From an uncultured Oceanobacillus sp. (GTDB lineage Bacteria > Bacillota > Bacilli > Bacillales > Amphibacillaceae), in NCBI GenBank assembly GCA_938004015.1, contig CALKWU010000053.1, forward strand, positions 1 through 10,326: a DNA stretch of 10,326 bases, given 5' to 3'. Below are positions 1-8,047 of this stretch, piece by piece; position 1 is the stretch's first letter; each line of letters opens with the position of its first letter. The notes under the pieces were generated by a model that was not told the DNA's origin, did not search any database, and saw nothing but the letters and a program-made list of their open reading frames with translations. The position numbers were made by a program, and so were the translations under genes.

Positions 1-138
1 GCTTCTTTTTTCTATGAAAAATATTTATTTATCGTATGGTTTCATGTAGACTGAATGTGATGGAATGAATGGAAAATTCCAAAATCTCATCAAAGTTAGC
101 CTAATCAAACCAAACATGGAGATGAGGAGGTAGATTGA

Positions 139-294
139 ATGCTTTGGATTCTTCCGGCTGGTTTGGCAATCGGAACATTCATCGGCTTTCATATGATATA
201 CCAAAGTTATCTGGCTGGCTTAGTTGGAGCAGTCATCGCTTTCTTTATCGGATTATTTTTTGTGCATATCGGTAAAACGAGAAGCAATTGTTGA
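139..294 (+). CDS. Small two-helix membrane peptide (51 aa), function unknown
   Basis: A 51-codon reading frame starts at ATG 139, with a strong GAGGAGG ribosome binding site at 124-130 (8-base spacing), and ends at TGA 292-294. The product is nearly all hydrophobic: one likely membrane helix at about residues 3-20 (LWILPAGLAIGTFIGF), a short polar turn (YQSY, 21-24) and a second helix at about 25-44, followed by a short basic tail (GKTRSNC). This suggests a hairpin inserted in the cytoplasmic membrane with a cytoplasmic C-terminus. I do not recognise a family. The next gene on the same strand starts about 150 bases downstream. The support is the ribosome binding site plus the amphipathic layout; no homology was tested. 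Confidence 0.6.
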   Translation: MLWILPAGLAIGTFIGFHMIYQSYLAGLVGAVIAFFIGLFFVHIGKTRSNC

Positions 295-345
295 ACATTA
301 GGACTTTTGTTAGTCTGCGAGTGTCTGTACCTCTTCTAGTTCTAT

Positions 346-374
346 TTTACCCTAGGTTAGAAAACGTCTAAAAT
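346..374 (+). promoter_or_regulatory. Possible sigma-A promoter for the phosphotransferase gene
   Basis: TTTACC (346-351) and TAAAAT (369-374) are separated by exactly 17 bases and lie about 65 bases upstream of the gene starting at 441. The -35 matches the consensus at four of six positions and the -10 at five of six. In AT-rich DNA such matches occur by chance, so this is tentative. Confidence 0.3.
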
Positions 375-440
375 AAAAAACGGGACGGTTTATGAAAAAT
401 AAGTAGTCTGTCATTTGCCATTGGAAATAGGAGAAGGACT

Positions 441-1462
441 ATGACTGCAAAAATAATCTTCGGATCCAAAAACAGATTAGGGACGGTAACCCCGGAACAA
501 CTACAGGCGATGCTTGACCGGTTCCATCTTGGAGAATTGATTGGATTTGGAAAAACAAATCAAGGAGCCATGGGACAAACATGGTTCATCACTTCAACTG
601 CAGGGGAGTTCGTGTTGAAAGGTCACCCGGTCTATCCCGGACAATTGGAAGAAGAAAAGTTTTTCATCGAACAAATCAAGAAACGTACGACAATTCCTGT
701 TCCGACACCGTATATCATTGATGATGCTCTTGACATATTTGACTGGAGCTACGCTCTGATACCACGTCTCGAAGGGTCACATCTGGATGCGCCAACTTTG
801 AGAACGCAACTTTGGGTAGAGGAACAACGAAGTATTGCAAAGTCCATAGCCGCTACTTTGAGAGAATTTCATCAGTGGAAGGTTGAACATTGTGGAAAAC
901 TCGATCCGAATACATGTCAAATACAACCGTTTGCCCCTGCATATCATGAATGGCTTTTTGAAAGGATTCGATTCTGGCTGAATGATGCCAAGAAATATCC
1001 AGCAATCACGGAAAACGATGTTGCATGGGTTGAATCATTAATCGATGCATCACGTCAAGCACTATTGGAATTCGACTCGCCTACTTTTGTGATGGGGGAC
1101 TTCAAGACGGGAAATTTTCTTGTGTCCATCCAGGTGAACAGGGGTGGGAAATCAGTGGTGTATTCGACTTCACCAATTCCTATTTTGCCGATCCGCTATT
1201 AGACCTGGTAAAGATGCTCATCCATTATATCGATAACAACGAAAAAGCAACGGCTGCCTACTTCATTCGTCAATATCTACGTGATTCTGAAATAAATACC
1301 GATGTCAAGCGACGGATAAAGATCCATCTGTTGCATCAAAGAATATTGGACTGGGGTAATGCCAAAGCGACCGATAGGGGCACATGGGATGACGACCTTT
1401 CCTTTTCAGAATGGGCGGGGAGTGTTCTCCAATTTATCGACGGCTTTATAGGTGATATATAG
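441..1462 (+). pseudogene. APH-family small-molecule phosphotransferase, split by a frameshift near 1122-1125
   Basis: The gene belongs by motif to the aminoglycoside phosphotransferase / choline kinase-like fold, which uses ATP to phosphorylate a small hydroxylated substrate in the cytoplasm. The start at ATG 441 is set by AGGAGAAGG at 429-437. The N-lobe carries the strand FVLKG (57-61) with the likely ATP-binding lysine K60. The catalytic loop is VMGDFKTGNFLV, with catalytic D220 and N225; the usual His two places before the Asp is Met218. Frame 1 then runs into nonsense and stops at 1200-1202. The +2 frame resumes the family exactly from 1124: VHPGEQGW, then ISGVFDFTNSYFADPLLDLV, which contains the metal-binding Asp of the DFG-like motif, and continues to TAG 1460-1462. 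Removing one GT from the GTGT at 1122-1125 restores about 339 residues, a normal length for the family. The short frame-1 product would lack the metal-binding Asp and should be inactive. The substrate cannot be read from the sequence. Decay and sequencing error are both possible. Confidence 0.75.
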
Positions 1463-1551
1463 AGAACATATAAGGCATACAAGTAATGATTCGCTGTATA
1501 AAGACCAGATTGGAAGTCTCATCCGGCCATTTTGAACATACGAAATCAGGC

Positions 1552-2349
1552 TCATTCCGTATCTTTTTCCTCAAAATAGAAGAAAAAATCACTTGGAAGT
1601 GCATTCGTATACTTTTTGAACACTTTAATAAAGTACCGATAGCTACTGAATCCAACATCCAATGCAATCATTGAAATTTTTTCTTCCCCGGTTCTAATAC
1701 GTTCTATCGCTTTTTGGATACGATAACGATTTAAAAAATCATTAAAAGTATGATTGGTGCTTTCTTTAAAAAGATTATACAAGTAAGTAGCGCTTTTACC
1801 CGTCACTTCCACGAGATCATCCATCGTGATTTTTTTATGATAGTTTTGTTCTATATAATTTAACATTTGCTTAACATGTTTCGGTTTGTGATCGATTTTA
1901 CGCCAAATATCCCAACTCAGTAGTTCTACATCATCCGGTGTAATGAGTTTTTGTTTAATCAATTCATAACGTTTTTTTAATTGCACAGATTCTTTTGCCC
2001 GTTCAATCGCTTCATGGAGTTTATTCGGTTCAACAGGTTTTAACAAATACTCTTCCACACCATAGGAAATTGCTTTTTTTGCATATTCAAATTCATCATA
2101 ACCAGATATGATAATCGTCGAAAACAAATGTTCATCCACACTTTCTTCAAGCAATTCAAGACCATTTTTAACAGGCATGTTTATATCCAATAAAAGGATG
2201 TCCGGCTCTAACTCCTCAATCATGTGAAGCCCTTCTTCACCATTCGCCGCTTCACCGACTATGACACAGTCCAGACTCACCCAATCAATCATATATTTTA
2301 AACCATTACGAATCATATCTTCGTCTTCCACGATCAACGTTTTATACAT
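1552..2349 (-). CDS. YesN/HptR-type response regulator, receiver plus AraC HTH (265 aa)
   Basis: DNA-binding response regulator of the partner kinase encoded upstream. Residues 1-115 form a receiver domain: acidic pocket E8/D9, phosphoacceptor D55 in LLLDINMP, S82 in ISGYDEF and K104 in YLLKPV. Residues 158-255 form an AraC-type double helix-turn-helix: ITMDDLVEVTGKSATYLYNL is the first motif and ISMIALDVGFSSYRYFIKVF the second, the latter with the family's VGF-YF signature. The length of about 265 residues matches the short YesN-like regulators (HptR class) rather than the long ones of about 500. I chose the ATG at 2347-2349 because the protein then begins directly with the first receiver strand. 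The nearest good ribosome binding site (GGAGGGAGT, 2363-2371) is about 15 bases away, longer than usual; an in-frame GTG at 2362-2364 abuts it too closely. Last gene of the five-gene cluster. No clear hairpin terminator is visible at 1463-1551. Confidence 0.9.
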   Translation of the reverse strand: MYKTLIVEDEDMIRNGLKYMIDWVSLDCVIVGEAANGEEGLHMIEELEPDILLLDINMPVKNGLELLEESVDEHLFSTIIISGYDEFEYAKKAISYGVEEYLLKPVEPNKLHEAIERAKESVQLKKRYELIKQKLITPDDVELLSWDIWRKIDHKPKHVKQMLNYIEQNYHKKITMDDLVEVTGKSATYLYNLFKESTNHTFNDFLNRYRIQKAIERIRTGEEKISMIALDVGFSSYRYFIKVFKKYTNALPSDFFFYFEEKDTE

Positions 2350-2428
2350 CTCTAATTTGTACACTCCCTCCAGTTTTTGATACAGAAACATATGATCGAC
2401 ATGTAGATTTCATTCACATTTACACTGT

Positions 2429-4147
2429 TTAAACACCGGTGTTGTTCGAGGACGTTCTCCTATAAGGGAGTGTTGCAATCACTTTTGTCCCCTGACCTTT
2501 TGAACTGTAGATGTTGAGACCATAACGATCTCCATATTGCAATACAATTCTTCGATACGTATTGTATAAGCCGATTCCGATATCCCCTGCTGCCGTTTCC
2601 GATGAAGTGAATGTGCTTTTAATTCTCTTTAACTTCTCATCATCTATACCACTGCCATTATCAGTCACTTTTAAGATGATTTGATCCTCCTTGATCCGAC
2701 CTTCAATATGGATTGTTAAATGAGTCTTTTCTTTATAACCATACTTGATAGAGTTTTCAATGAGGGGTTGAAGCAAAAGTTTTGGCACGGGAACCTGACG
2801 TAATTCCTCATCAATGTCTATTTTATAATCAAGTCTTTCTCCAAAGCGTATTTTATGTAATTTCAAATAATCCAACATATAGTTTAAATCCCTTTCAAAA
2901 GGTGTTTCATGGGTGTTTGCATTCAAACTATACCTCAATACACGCGATAAAGATAAGATGATTTCCTGAGCTTTGTTGACATCTGTATACATAGTATACT
3001 TCAAAGTTTCTAACACATTGAACAAGAAATGAGGATTAAATTGACTTTCCAATAGGCTGATTTCCTTTTGGATTTTCAGATTAGTCAACTCCTCATTTCT
3101 CTTCAACAGTTCATTTAAATTATCCAACATTTCGTTGTATTGATTTGCCAATAATTCAAACTCATCTCCTGTATTTATGTCGACATATGCCTTCATATCA
3201 CCCTGATCCAATTTTGCTACTGCATCCATTAATTTTTCAATTGATTGCACGTTTTTGGAAGACATTTTCTCTGCTAAATTTCTTAATAAAAAATACAACA
3301 ATATTCCTGTGATCAGTATGAAAATGAAAAACGAAAGATAAATGACAGTATTACTGTTCTTTATATTGTTCATTGTATAAATTGTAAACAACCCATTTTC
3401 AGTTCTTAGCTCATTGAAGTAGTATGTATCATCTTTTATTTTTACAAGGGTATCAGATATTCGATTTGGGGTGAATTTGTTCATTAAACCTGTTGTGATG
3501 CTATTTGTCGTTGTCACTATATAATCATAGTCATCTGTCAACACGACGATATCTGCTTTTTCTCCAAAAATGAGTTGTTGAAAATCATCCTCCACCAATT
3601 GATAAACAAGGTATCCTATTGTTTTCTGATCTTTTATGATTGCTTTTCCTAAGTTTAAAACAGTCGTTATTCCATTTGGATATTGTGTTTGCGCTACATC
3701 GACATAAATTTCATCTGGATTTTTATTAATATAGGGAAGGATATCATCAATTATTTGATTATTATTTTCACTTATTGATGGTGCAGTTGATACTAAAAAG
3801 ACATGACGTAGATCAATTAAATGAAACATGCTTTTCACTTCGTTTTGATTATTAAAGTTATAAAACTCTTCATAAACCAGATGATTGTCTTTTAGTGTTT
3901 CAAGTGTGGAGTAAACTTGAGGCAACTCACTCATTCTCTCAATTTCTTCTAAATAATTCTGAAACACTTCTGAAACTTTTAGTTCTATGTTCTTAGCGGC
4001 ATGCTTTGAATCGTAAATGATTTTAATGTTGATTAATGAAATCATAAATAAGCTAAACAAAATAACGATGATTAAATAAGGGATGGCAGCATATTTGAAA
4101 AAAAGTTCTTTCGTCACTGTTTTAAAGCTTTTTTTCCGTGTTTTCAT
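2429..4147 (-). CDS. YesM/HptS-type sensor histidine kinase (572 aa)
   Basis: Membrane-bound sensor kinase. TM1 is at about residues 22-42, followed by an extracellular sensing domain of about 220 residues (45-265, Cache-like in size but not recognised in detail), TM2 at about 268-288, a HAMP linker at about 290-345 and a coiled segment at 340-365. The catalytic part is of the His_kinase (LytS/YesM) type: phosphoacceptor H373 in QFNPHFLFNVLETLKY, N-box N465 in LLLQPLIENSIKYGY, G1 box DNGSGID (497-502) and G2 box GIGLYNTYRR. All key residues are present. The ATG at 4145-4147 is preceded by AAGGGGTGA with 6-base spacing. It lies 63 bases after the permease gene and 79 bases before the regulator gene, so it probably belongs to the same transcript. 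By analogy with S. aureus HptS, it may sense substrate through the binding lipoprotein encoded at the head of the cluster; this is inference. Confidence 0.92.
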   Translation of the reverse strand: MKTRKKSFKTVTKELFFKYAAIPYLIIVILFSLFMISLINIKIIYDSKHAAKNIELKVSEVFQNYLEEIERMSELPQVYSTLETLKDNHLVYEEFYNFNNQNEVKSMFHLIDLRHVFLVSTAPSISENNNQIIDDILPYINKNPDEIYVDVAQTQYPNGITTVLNLGKAIIKDQKTIGYLVYQLVEDDFQQLIFGEKADIVVLTDDYDYIVTTTNSITTGLMNKFTPNRISDTLVKIKDDTYYFNELRTENGLFTIYTMNNIKNSNTVIYLSFFIFILITGILLYFLLRNLAEKMSSKNVQSIEKLMDAVAKLDQGDMKAYVDINTGDEFELLANQYNEMLDNLNELLKRNEELTNLKIQKEISLLESQFNPHFLFNVLETLKYTMYTDVNKAQEIILSLSRVLRYSLNANTHETPFERDLNYMLDYLKLHKIRFGERLDYKIDIDEELRQVPVPKLLLQPLIENSIKYGYKEKTHLTIHIEGRIKEDQIILKVTDNGSGIDDEKLKRIKSTFTSSETAAGDIGIGLYNTYRRIVLQYGDRYGLNIYSSKGQGTKVIATLPYRRTSSNNTGV

Positions 4148-4210
4148 ATGCTGTCACCCCTTCTATTTAGATCGTCACCACACTTTTAATTATACACAAT
4201 CAACCTTTTT

Positions 4211-5866
4211 CTATATGGAAAATTCTTTTTTACCTGACAACTTAAAGAAAATCAATAATGACACGACAGTAATTGCGATTAATATCGTCGCTAAAGCAGC
4301 AGCTATTCCATAGTTGCCTCGAATGACTTCCGTATAAATGGCAATCGTCATTGTTTGTGTTCTTGCTGTGTATAAAAGAATTGATGTGCTCAACTCACTG
4401 ATGATGGTCACCCAACTAAGTATTGCACCAGACAATACACCAGGAAGCATAATAGGTAATGTTATTCTAAAAAATGTTTTCATGTTCGATGCTCCGAGAC
4501 TTGCTGCGGCTTCTTCCACACTTGGACTAATTTGATAAACAATTGCTGCACTCGACCTGATTGTATAAGGCAATCTTCGGATGACAAAAGCAATAATCAA
4601 GATGGTTGCTGTTCCACTCAACAATAATGGTTTACTATTGAAAGCAAGCAACAATGCAATTCCCAAAACCGATCCTGGAACAATATAAGGAACCATTGTG
4701 AAAGTGTCCAAACTATTTGTTACTGCATTTCTTCTTCTGACAGTGATATAACCTACCAAAATTGCAATAGTGACGACGATTACTATAGCTACAGCTCCAA
4801 AAGTGAATGTGTTTAGTAATGCTTTCCCGCCACGATCAAATGCCACTCTGAAACTGTCCAACGAGTATCCACTCACAAATATTCGACCGGAAGTTTTTAA
4901 AAATGCTGTATATATAACATAGAGTTGCGGAAGAATGGCTAATGATAAAAAGCCATACACATACAAGTGAGCTAGTATATTTTTGATGCCACGATGTTGT
5001 TTTTCCTCAATTGGATTAAGTGCACTCATATAATAGGATTTTCGATTCGATATATACTTTTGCAGTAGAAAAATGGAAAGTGCGAGGATAATGACAATAA
5101 CACTGATTGCAGCAGCAAATCCATCGTTTCCACCCATTTCACTAATAAATTCGTTAAAGATCATAACCGGTAATGTCATATATCCTTCACCAATCAGCAT
5201 CGGCGTACCAAAATCCGCCAACGCCCGCATAAACACCATGAGAGAACCAGCCAAAATTGTAGGTGTCAACAGCGGCATGACAACTTTGACTATTTTTCGA
5301 ACACCTGTGTAGCCCATGCTTTCTGCCGCTTCCAGTAACGAGTTGTCGATATTTTGTAAAGCTCCCATTAAAAACATGTATATGAGTGGCGTCAATTGAA
5401 GTGTCAATACAAGTAAGATTCCATTAAACCCATATATATCAGGTGTACTGACGCCGAAAAAGTCATTCATGAAATTTGTAATAGCACCATTTCTACCTAA
5501 AAGCAGAATCCAGGAATAAGCACCTATAAAGGGTGGTGCCATCATCGAAATTAAAATTAAAATTTGTAAATAGATCTTGCCTTTCATTTTAAAAGTGGTC
5601 ATGATGTAAGCTAGTGGAGTTGCAATAATAACTGAAGCAACGGTTACAGCAATCGTTACTTTTAAACTGTTGAATAAAGTGCCGTAGTAATATTTTTTAC
5701 TGAAAAATTCAGCAAAATACTTCAAAGAAAATTGACCATCTCCGGTAGTGACACTTTCCTTAAGCAATGACAATAGGGGAAAAATAAGAACGATGATATA
5801 AAAAACAATGATAATGAATGTGATGTATGACCAAGCATCTCGTCTATTTAATACATTAGAGGCCAT
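4211..5866 (-). CDS. Fused two-domain ABC permease, FbpB/AfuB-like (551 aa)
   Basis: Inner-membrane channel subunit with two binding-protein-dependent transport domains in one chain, so a single polypeptide supplies both halves of the pore. Domain 1 spans about residues 10-270 and domain 2 about 300-545. Each has its EAA coupling loop: LLEAAESMGYTGVRKIVKVV at about 178-197, and VEEAAASLGASNMKTFFRI at about 450-468. These loops dock the ATPase. A polar linker at 271-298 joins the domains. I chose ATG 5864-5866 because AAGGGG sits 8 bases upstream; an in-frame GTG at 5873-5875 would overlap that site. The start overlaps the end of the ATPase gene by 11 bases, which suggests translational coupling and matched subunit amounts. 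Fused permeases of this kind are known in Fe(III) (FbpB), sugar-phosphate (AfuB) and some aminophosphonate systems, so the architecture alone does not give the substrate. Confidence 0.92.
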   Translation of the reverse strand: MASNVLNRRDAWSYITFIIIVFYIIVLIFPLLSLLKESVTTGDGQFSLKYFAEFFSKKYYYGTLFNSLKVTIAVTVASVIIATPLAYIMTTFKMKGKIYLQILILISMMAPPFIGAYSWILLLGRNGAITNFMNDFFGVSTPDIYGFNGILLVLTLQLTPLIYMFLMGALQNIDNSLLEAAESMGYTGVRKIVKVVMPLLTPTILAGSLMVFMRALADFGTPMLIGEGYMTLPVMIFNEFISEMGGNDGFAAAISVIVIILALSIFLLQKYISNRKSYYMSALNPIEEKQHRGIKNILAHLYVYGFLSLAILPQLYVIYTAFLKTSGRIFVSGYSLDSFRVAFDRGGKALLNTFTFGAVAIVIVVTIAILVGYITVRRRNAVTNSLDTFTMVPYIVPGSVLGIALLLAFNSKPLLLSGTATILIIAFVIRRLPYTIRSSAAIVYQISPSVEEAAASLGASNMKTFFRITLPIMLPGVLSGAILSWVTIISELSTSILLYTARTQTMTIAIYTEVIRGNYGIAAALATILIAITVVSLLIFFKLSGKKEFSI

Positions 5867-6965
5867 TGGTAACACCCCTTAATATATTTGACTCTGATTG
5901 ATCATCAAAAATGTTTATTTTTTCTTTCTTCACTTTTAGTTTAACCTTTGTATTAGGTTCAAGAGTACCATCGATAGTTGATTCCTGGATGATTTCAACG
6001 TCCTCACCATTTTCCAATGTCACGATGTAATGAACATTCAATCCAAGGAATGTACTCTGTTTGATCACACCATCAACACCATCATTATTTTCTGTATTAA
6101 TGATGAATTCCTCTGGACGGATTGATACTTTGACATCCATTTCTTTATCTGGTTCTTTTACTGCTAATTGGGGTGTCTTGATTTTATAATTGTCAGCAAG
6201 ATATAAATAGTGTTCACCGTTCTCAAATCTGACTTTTCTGCGCAAGATATTCGCTCTTCCGATAAACGTCGCAACAAATATAGATGCAGGACGTTGATAG
6301 ACTTGTTGTGGATTTCCGATTTGTTCGATTTTCCCCTGGTTCATAACAGCAATTTTATCTGAAATTGCCATCGCTTCTTCTTGGTCGTGTGTGACGTAAA
6401 GTGTTGTGATCCCGACATCCTTCTGAATTTCCCGAATGGCATTACGCATGTCGATTCTCAGTTTAGCATCCAAGTTGGACAAAGGTTCATCCATCAACAA
6501 TACGTTTGGTTCCATTACAATCGCACGAGCTAAAGCAACTCTTTGCTGTTGTCCTCCTGATAAATTTTTCGGTAGTCGATCGGCAAACTGTTTGATTTGC
6601 ACAATGTCCAACATTTCTAAAACTTTTTCTTCAATTTCCTTCTTGTTCATTTTTTTGTTAGCTAATCCAAATCCTACATTACCCTTCACTGTCATATGTG
6701 GAAAAACCGCATAGTCTTGGAATACCATGCCGATATTACGCTTTTGAGGTGGCTTTTGATTGACGACCTCGCCATCAAAAGTGATTTCTCCACCTTCTAT
6801 ACTGTTGAAACCAGCAACCATTCTCAGCACAGTTGTTTTTCCACATCCAGATGGACCGAGAAGGGTGAAAAACTCTCCCTTCTCGATCTTAAAGGATAGA
6901 CCTGGAATAACAGTCACGTCGCCATATCTTTTTATAACATTTTTGAACTCGATTGAAATACTCAA
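5856..6965 (-). CDS. ABC transporter ATPase, FbpC/AfuC/PotA-like (369 aa)
   Basis: Cytoplasmic ATPase that powers the permease. Numbered from the TTG start: Walker A GPSGCGKT (37-44), Q-loop Q83 in MVFQDYAVFPHMTV, signature LSGGQQQR (135-142), Walker B VLLMDEP with D-loop SNLDAKLR (155-169), and H-loop H193 in LYVTHDQEEA. Residues from about 235 onward form a TOBE-like C-terminal regulatory domain with the typical SIRPEEF motif. The length is typical. Start choice: an ATG lies at 6969-6971 but AGAGGG abuts it with no spacing, while TTG at 6963-6965 is 6 bases from the same site, so I prefer TTG (MSISIEFKNV). The ATG would add only two residues. The gene starts about 27 bases after the binding protein gene and overlaps the permease gene by 11 bases. 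Confidence 0.93.
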   Translation of the reverse strand: MSISIEFKNVIKRYGDVTVIPGLSFKIEKGEFFTLLGPSGCGKTTVLRMVAGFNSIEGGEITFDGEVVNQKPPQKRNIGMVFQDYAVFPHMTVKGNVGFGLANKKMNKKEIEEKVLEMLDIVQIKQFADRLPKNLSGGQQQRVALARAIVMEPNVLLMDEPLSNLDAKLRIDMRNAIREIQKDVGITTLYVTHDQEEAMAISDKIAVMNQGKIEQIGNPQQVYQRPASIFVATFIGRANILRRKVRFENGEHYLYLADNYKIKTPQLAVKEPDKEMDVKVSIRPEEFIINTENNDGVDGVIKQSTFLGLNVHYIVTLENGEDVEIIQESTIDGTLEPNTKVKLKVKKEKINIFDDQSESNILRGVTNGL

Positions 6966-6992
6966 GGCCATCCCTCTTTTCTCTGATGTTAA

Positions 6993-8009
6993 TTATTGTG
7001 CGCTTGTAAAAATTTCAATGTATTTATCGATAATTTCATCTCGATGATCCCTTACATACTCTTCATCTTCATAAATTAAATAAATATCTTCCATTGGTGT
7101 CATATGGTCACCCAACTCTGCATCTTTCCTTACCGGTCTATTCGTCAGTTCTGTACCGAATGCATCTTGTGCTTCCTTAGACAGAACAAAATCAACAAAT
7201 TTTTTAGCGTTTTCCATATTTTTGGCACCTTTGACAATTTGCATGGCTGCGCCTAAAAATACGGTTCCTTCCTCAGGATAAACAATTTCGACAGGTGCAC
7301 CATCTCTTACATAACTTGCAGAAGGATCTTCATATGTCAATCCGACGACATATTCACCGTCAGCTACACCTTTGTGGACAGCACCTGAACCACTTGCGAT
7401 TTTTCCATCAAGGTTTTCCACTAGTGCCGCAACATAATCCCATCCTTCATCGGATGTGTAATCTCCACCCATTGCAAGCAACATATTTGTCAGTTGAGCG
7501 AAAGCAGAACTGGAACTGGCAGGATCTGCAGCTGCAATTTTTCCTTTTAATTCCGGGTTAAGCAAGTCTTTGTAGCCTTTGATTTCAATATCTCCAATTA
7601 AATCTGTATTCACTAAGATCACACTGCCGTCTGCAACGTATGGCGATACAAAACCGTCAGCATTTTGGAATTCTTCCATAATATCGTCGTTATGAATCGA
7701 TACATATTCTTCAAATAGCTCAGGATAATTTAATGCTTGTGCTTTACTGCCTCCAAACATGACATCTGCATATGGATTATCTTTTTCTGATTCAATCCGT
7801 TTAATCAGCTCTCCAGTACCTGCAGAAATAAGTTCAACTTTAATTCCTGTTTCTTTTTCAAACATTGGGATGATTGTGTTTATAATATCTTCGCTATTAG
7901 GAGAGTATACAACCAATTTGTCCTCGCTATCGGCTCCGTCATCACTTCCACATGCGACCAATAAAACGGAAAGGAATAAGACAGTGATAACACCCAATAA
8001 TTTTCGCAT
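6993..8009 (-). CDS. ABC transporter substrate-binding lipoprotein, FbpA/AfuA/HptA-like (338 aa)
   Basis: Extracellular substrate-binding protein anchored in the outer leaflet by a lipid. Residues 1-20 are a lipoprotein signal (MRKL, a hydrophobic core, then lipobox LVAC with C20), followed by an acidic linker (GSDDGADSEDK). The mature part has the type II periplasmic-binding fold typical of the Fe(III)/sugar-phosphate group: KLVVYSPNSED (31-41), ADVMFGGS (81-88), the ADPASSSSAF loop (161-170), VVGLTYEDP (221-229) and EIVYPEEGTVF (241-251). Where Fe(III)-binding FbpA proteins carry an adjacent Tyr-Tyr pair, this protein seems to have a single Tyr followed by Glu-Asp (Y226-E227-D228), which weakens the iron reading. 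The Ser-rich loop is of a kind that could bind an anionic group. ATG 8007-8009 has an ideal GGAGG 8 bases upstream. First gene of the operon, behind the promoter at 8048-8076. Confidence 0.92.
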   Translation of the reverse strand: MRKLLGVITVLFLSVLLVACGSDDGADSEDKLVVYSPNSEDIINTIIPMFEKETGIKVELISAGTGELIKRIESEKDNPYADVMFGGSKAQALNYPELFEEYVSIHNDDIMEEFQNADGFVSPYVADGSVILVNTDLIGDIEIKGYKDLLNPELKGKIAAADPASSSSAFAQLTNMLLAMGGDYTSDEGWDYVAALVENLDGKIASGSGAVHKGVADGEYVVGLTYEDPSASYVRDGAPVEIVYPEEGTVFLGAAMQIVKGAKNMENAKKFVDFVLSKEAQDAFGTELTNRPVRKDAELGDHMTPMEDIYLIYEDEEYVRDHRDEIIDKYIEIFTSAQ

Positions 8010-8047
8010 TTTTCAAACCTCCATTAAAATTAGTTTGGTTCAAGTTC

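Noticed and set aside
1..54. Open frame at the left edge that could be the C-terminus of an upstream gene.
   Set aside because: Only 17 codons before TGA 52-54, with no recognisable motif.
360..376. Second cre-like site upstream of the phosphotransferase gene.
   Set aside because: At least three mismatches to the consensus in an AT-rich stretch.
1115..1135. Programmed ribosomal frameshift in the phosphotransferase gene.
   Set aside because: No slippery heptamer, no downstream structure and no stimulatory upstream site are visible, and the family is not known to use frameshifting; an indel is simpler.
1463..1551. Bidirectional terminator between the convergent phosphotransferase and regulator genes.
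   Set aside because: Only a 4-base AGAC/GTCT stem is present, with no T-run on either strand.
4189..4194. Perfect TATAAT on the - strand between the permease and kinase genes, a possible internal promoter.
   Set aside because: No -35 match lies at 16-18 bases and there is no TGn extension; not enough to call a promoter.
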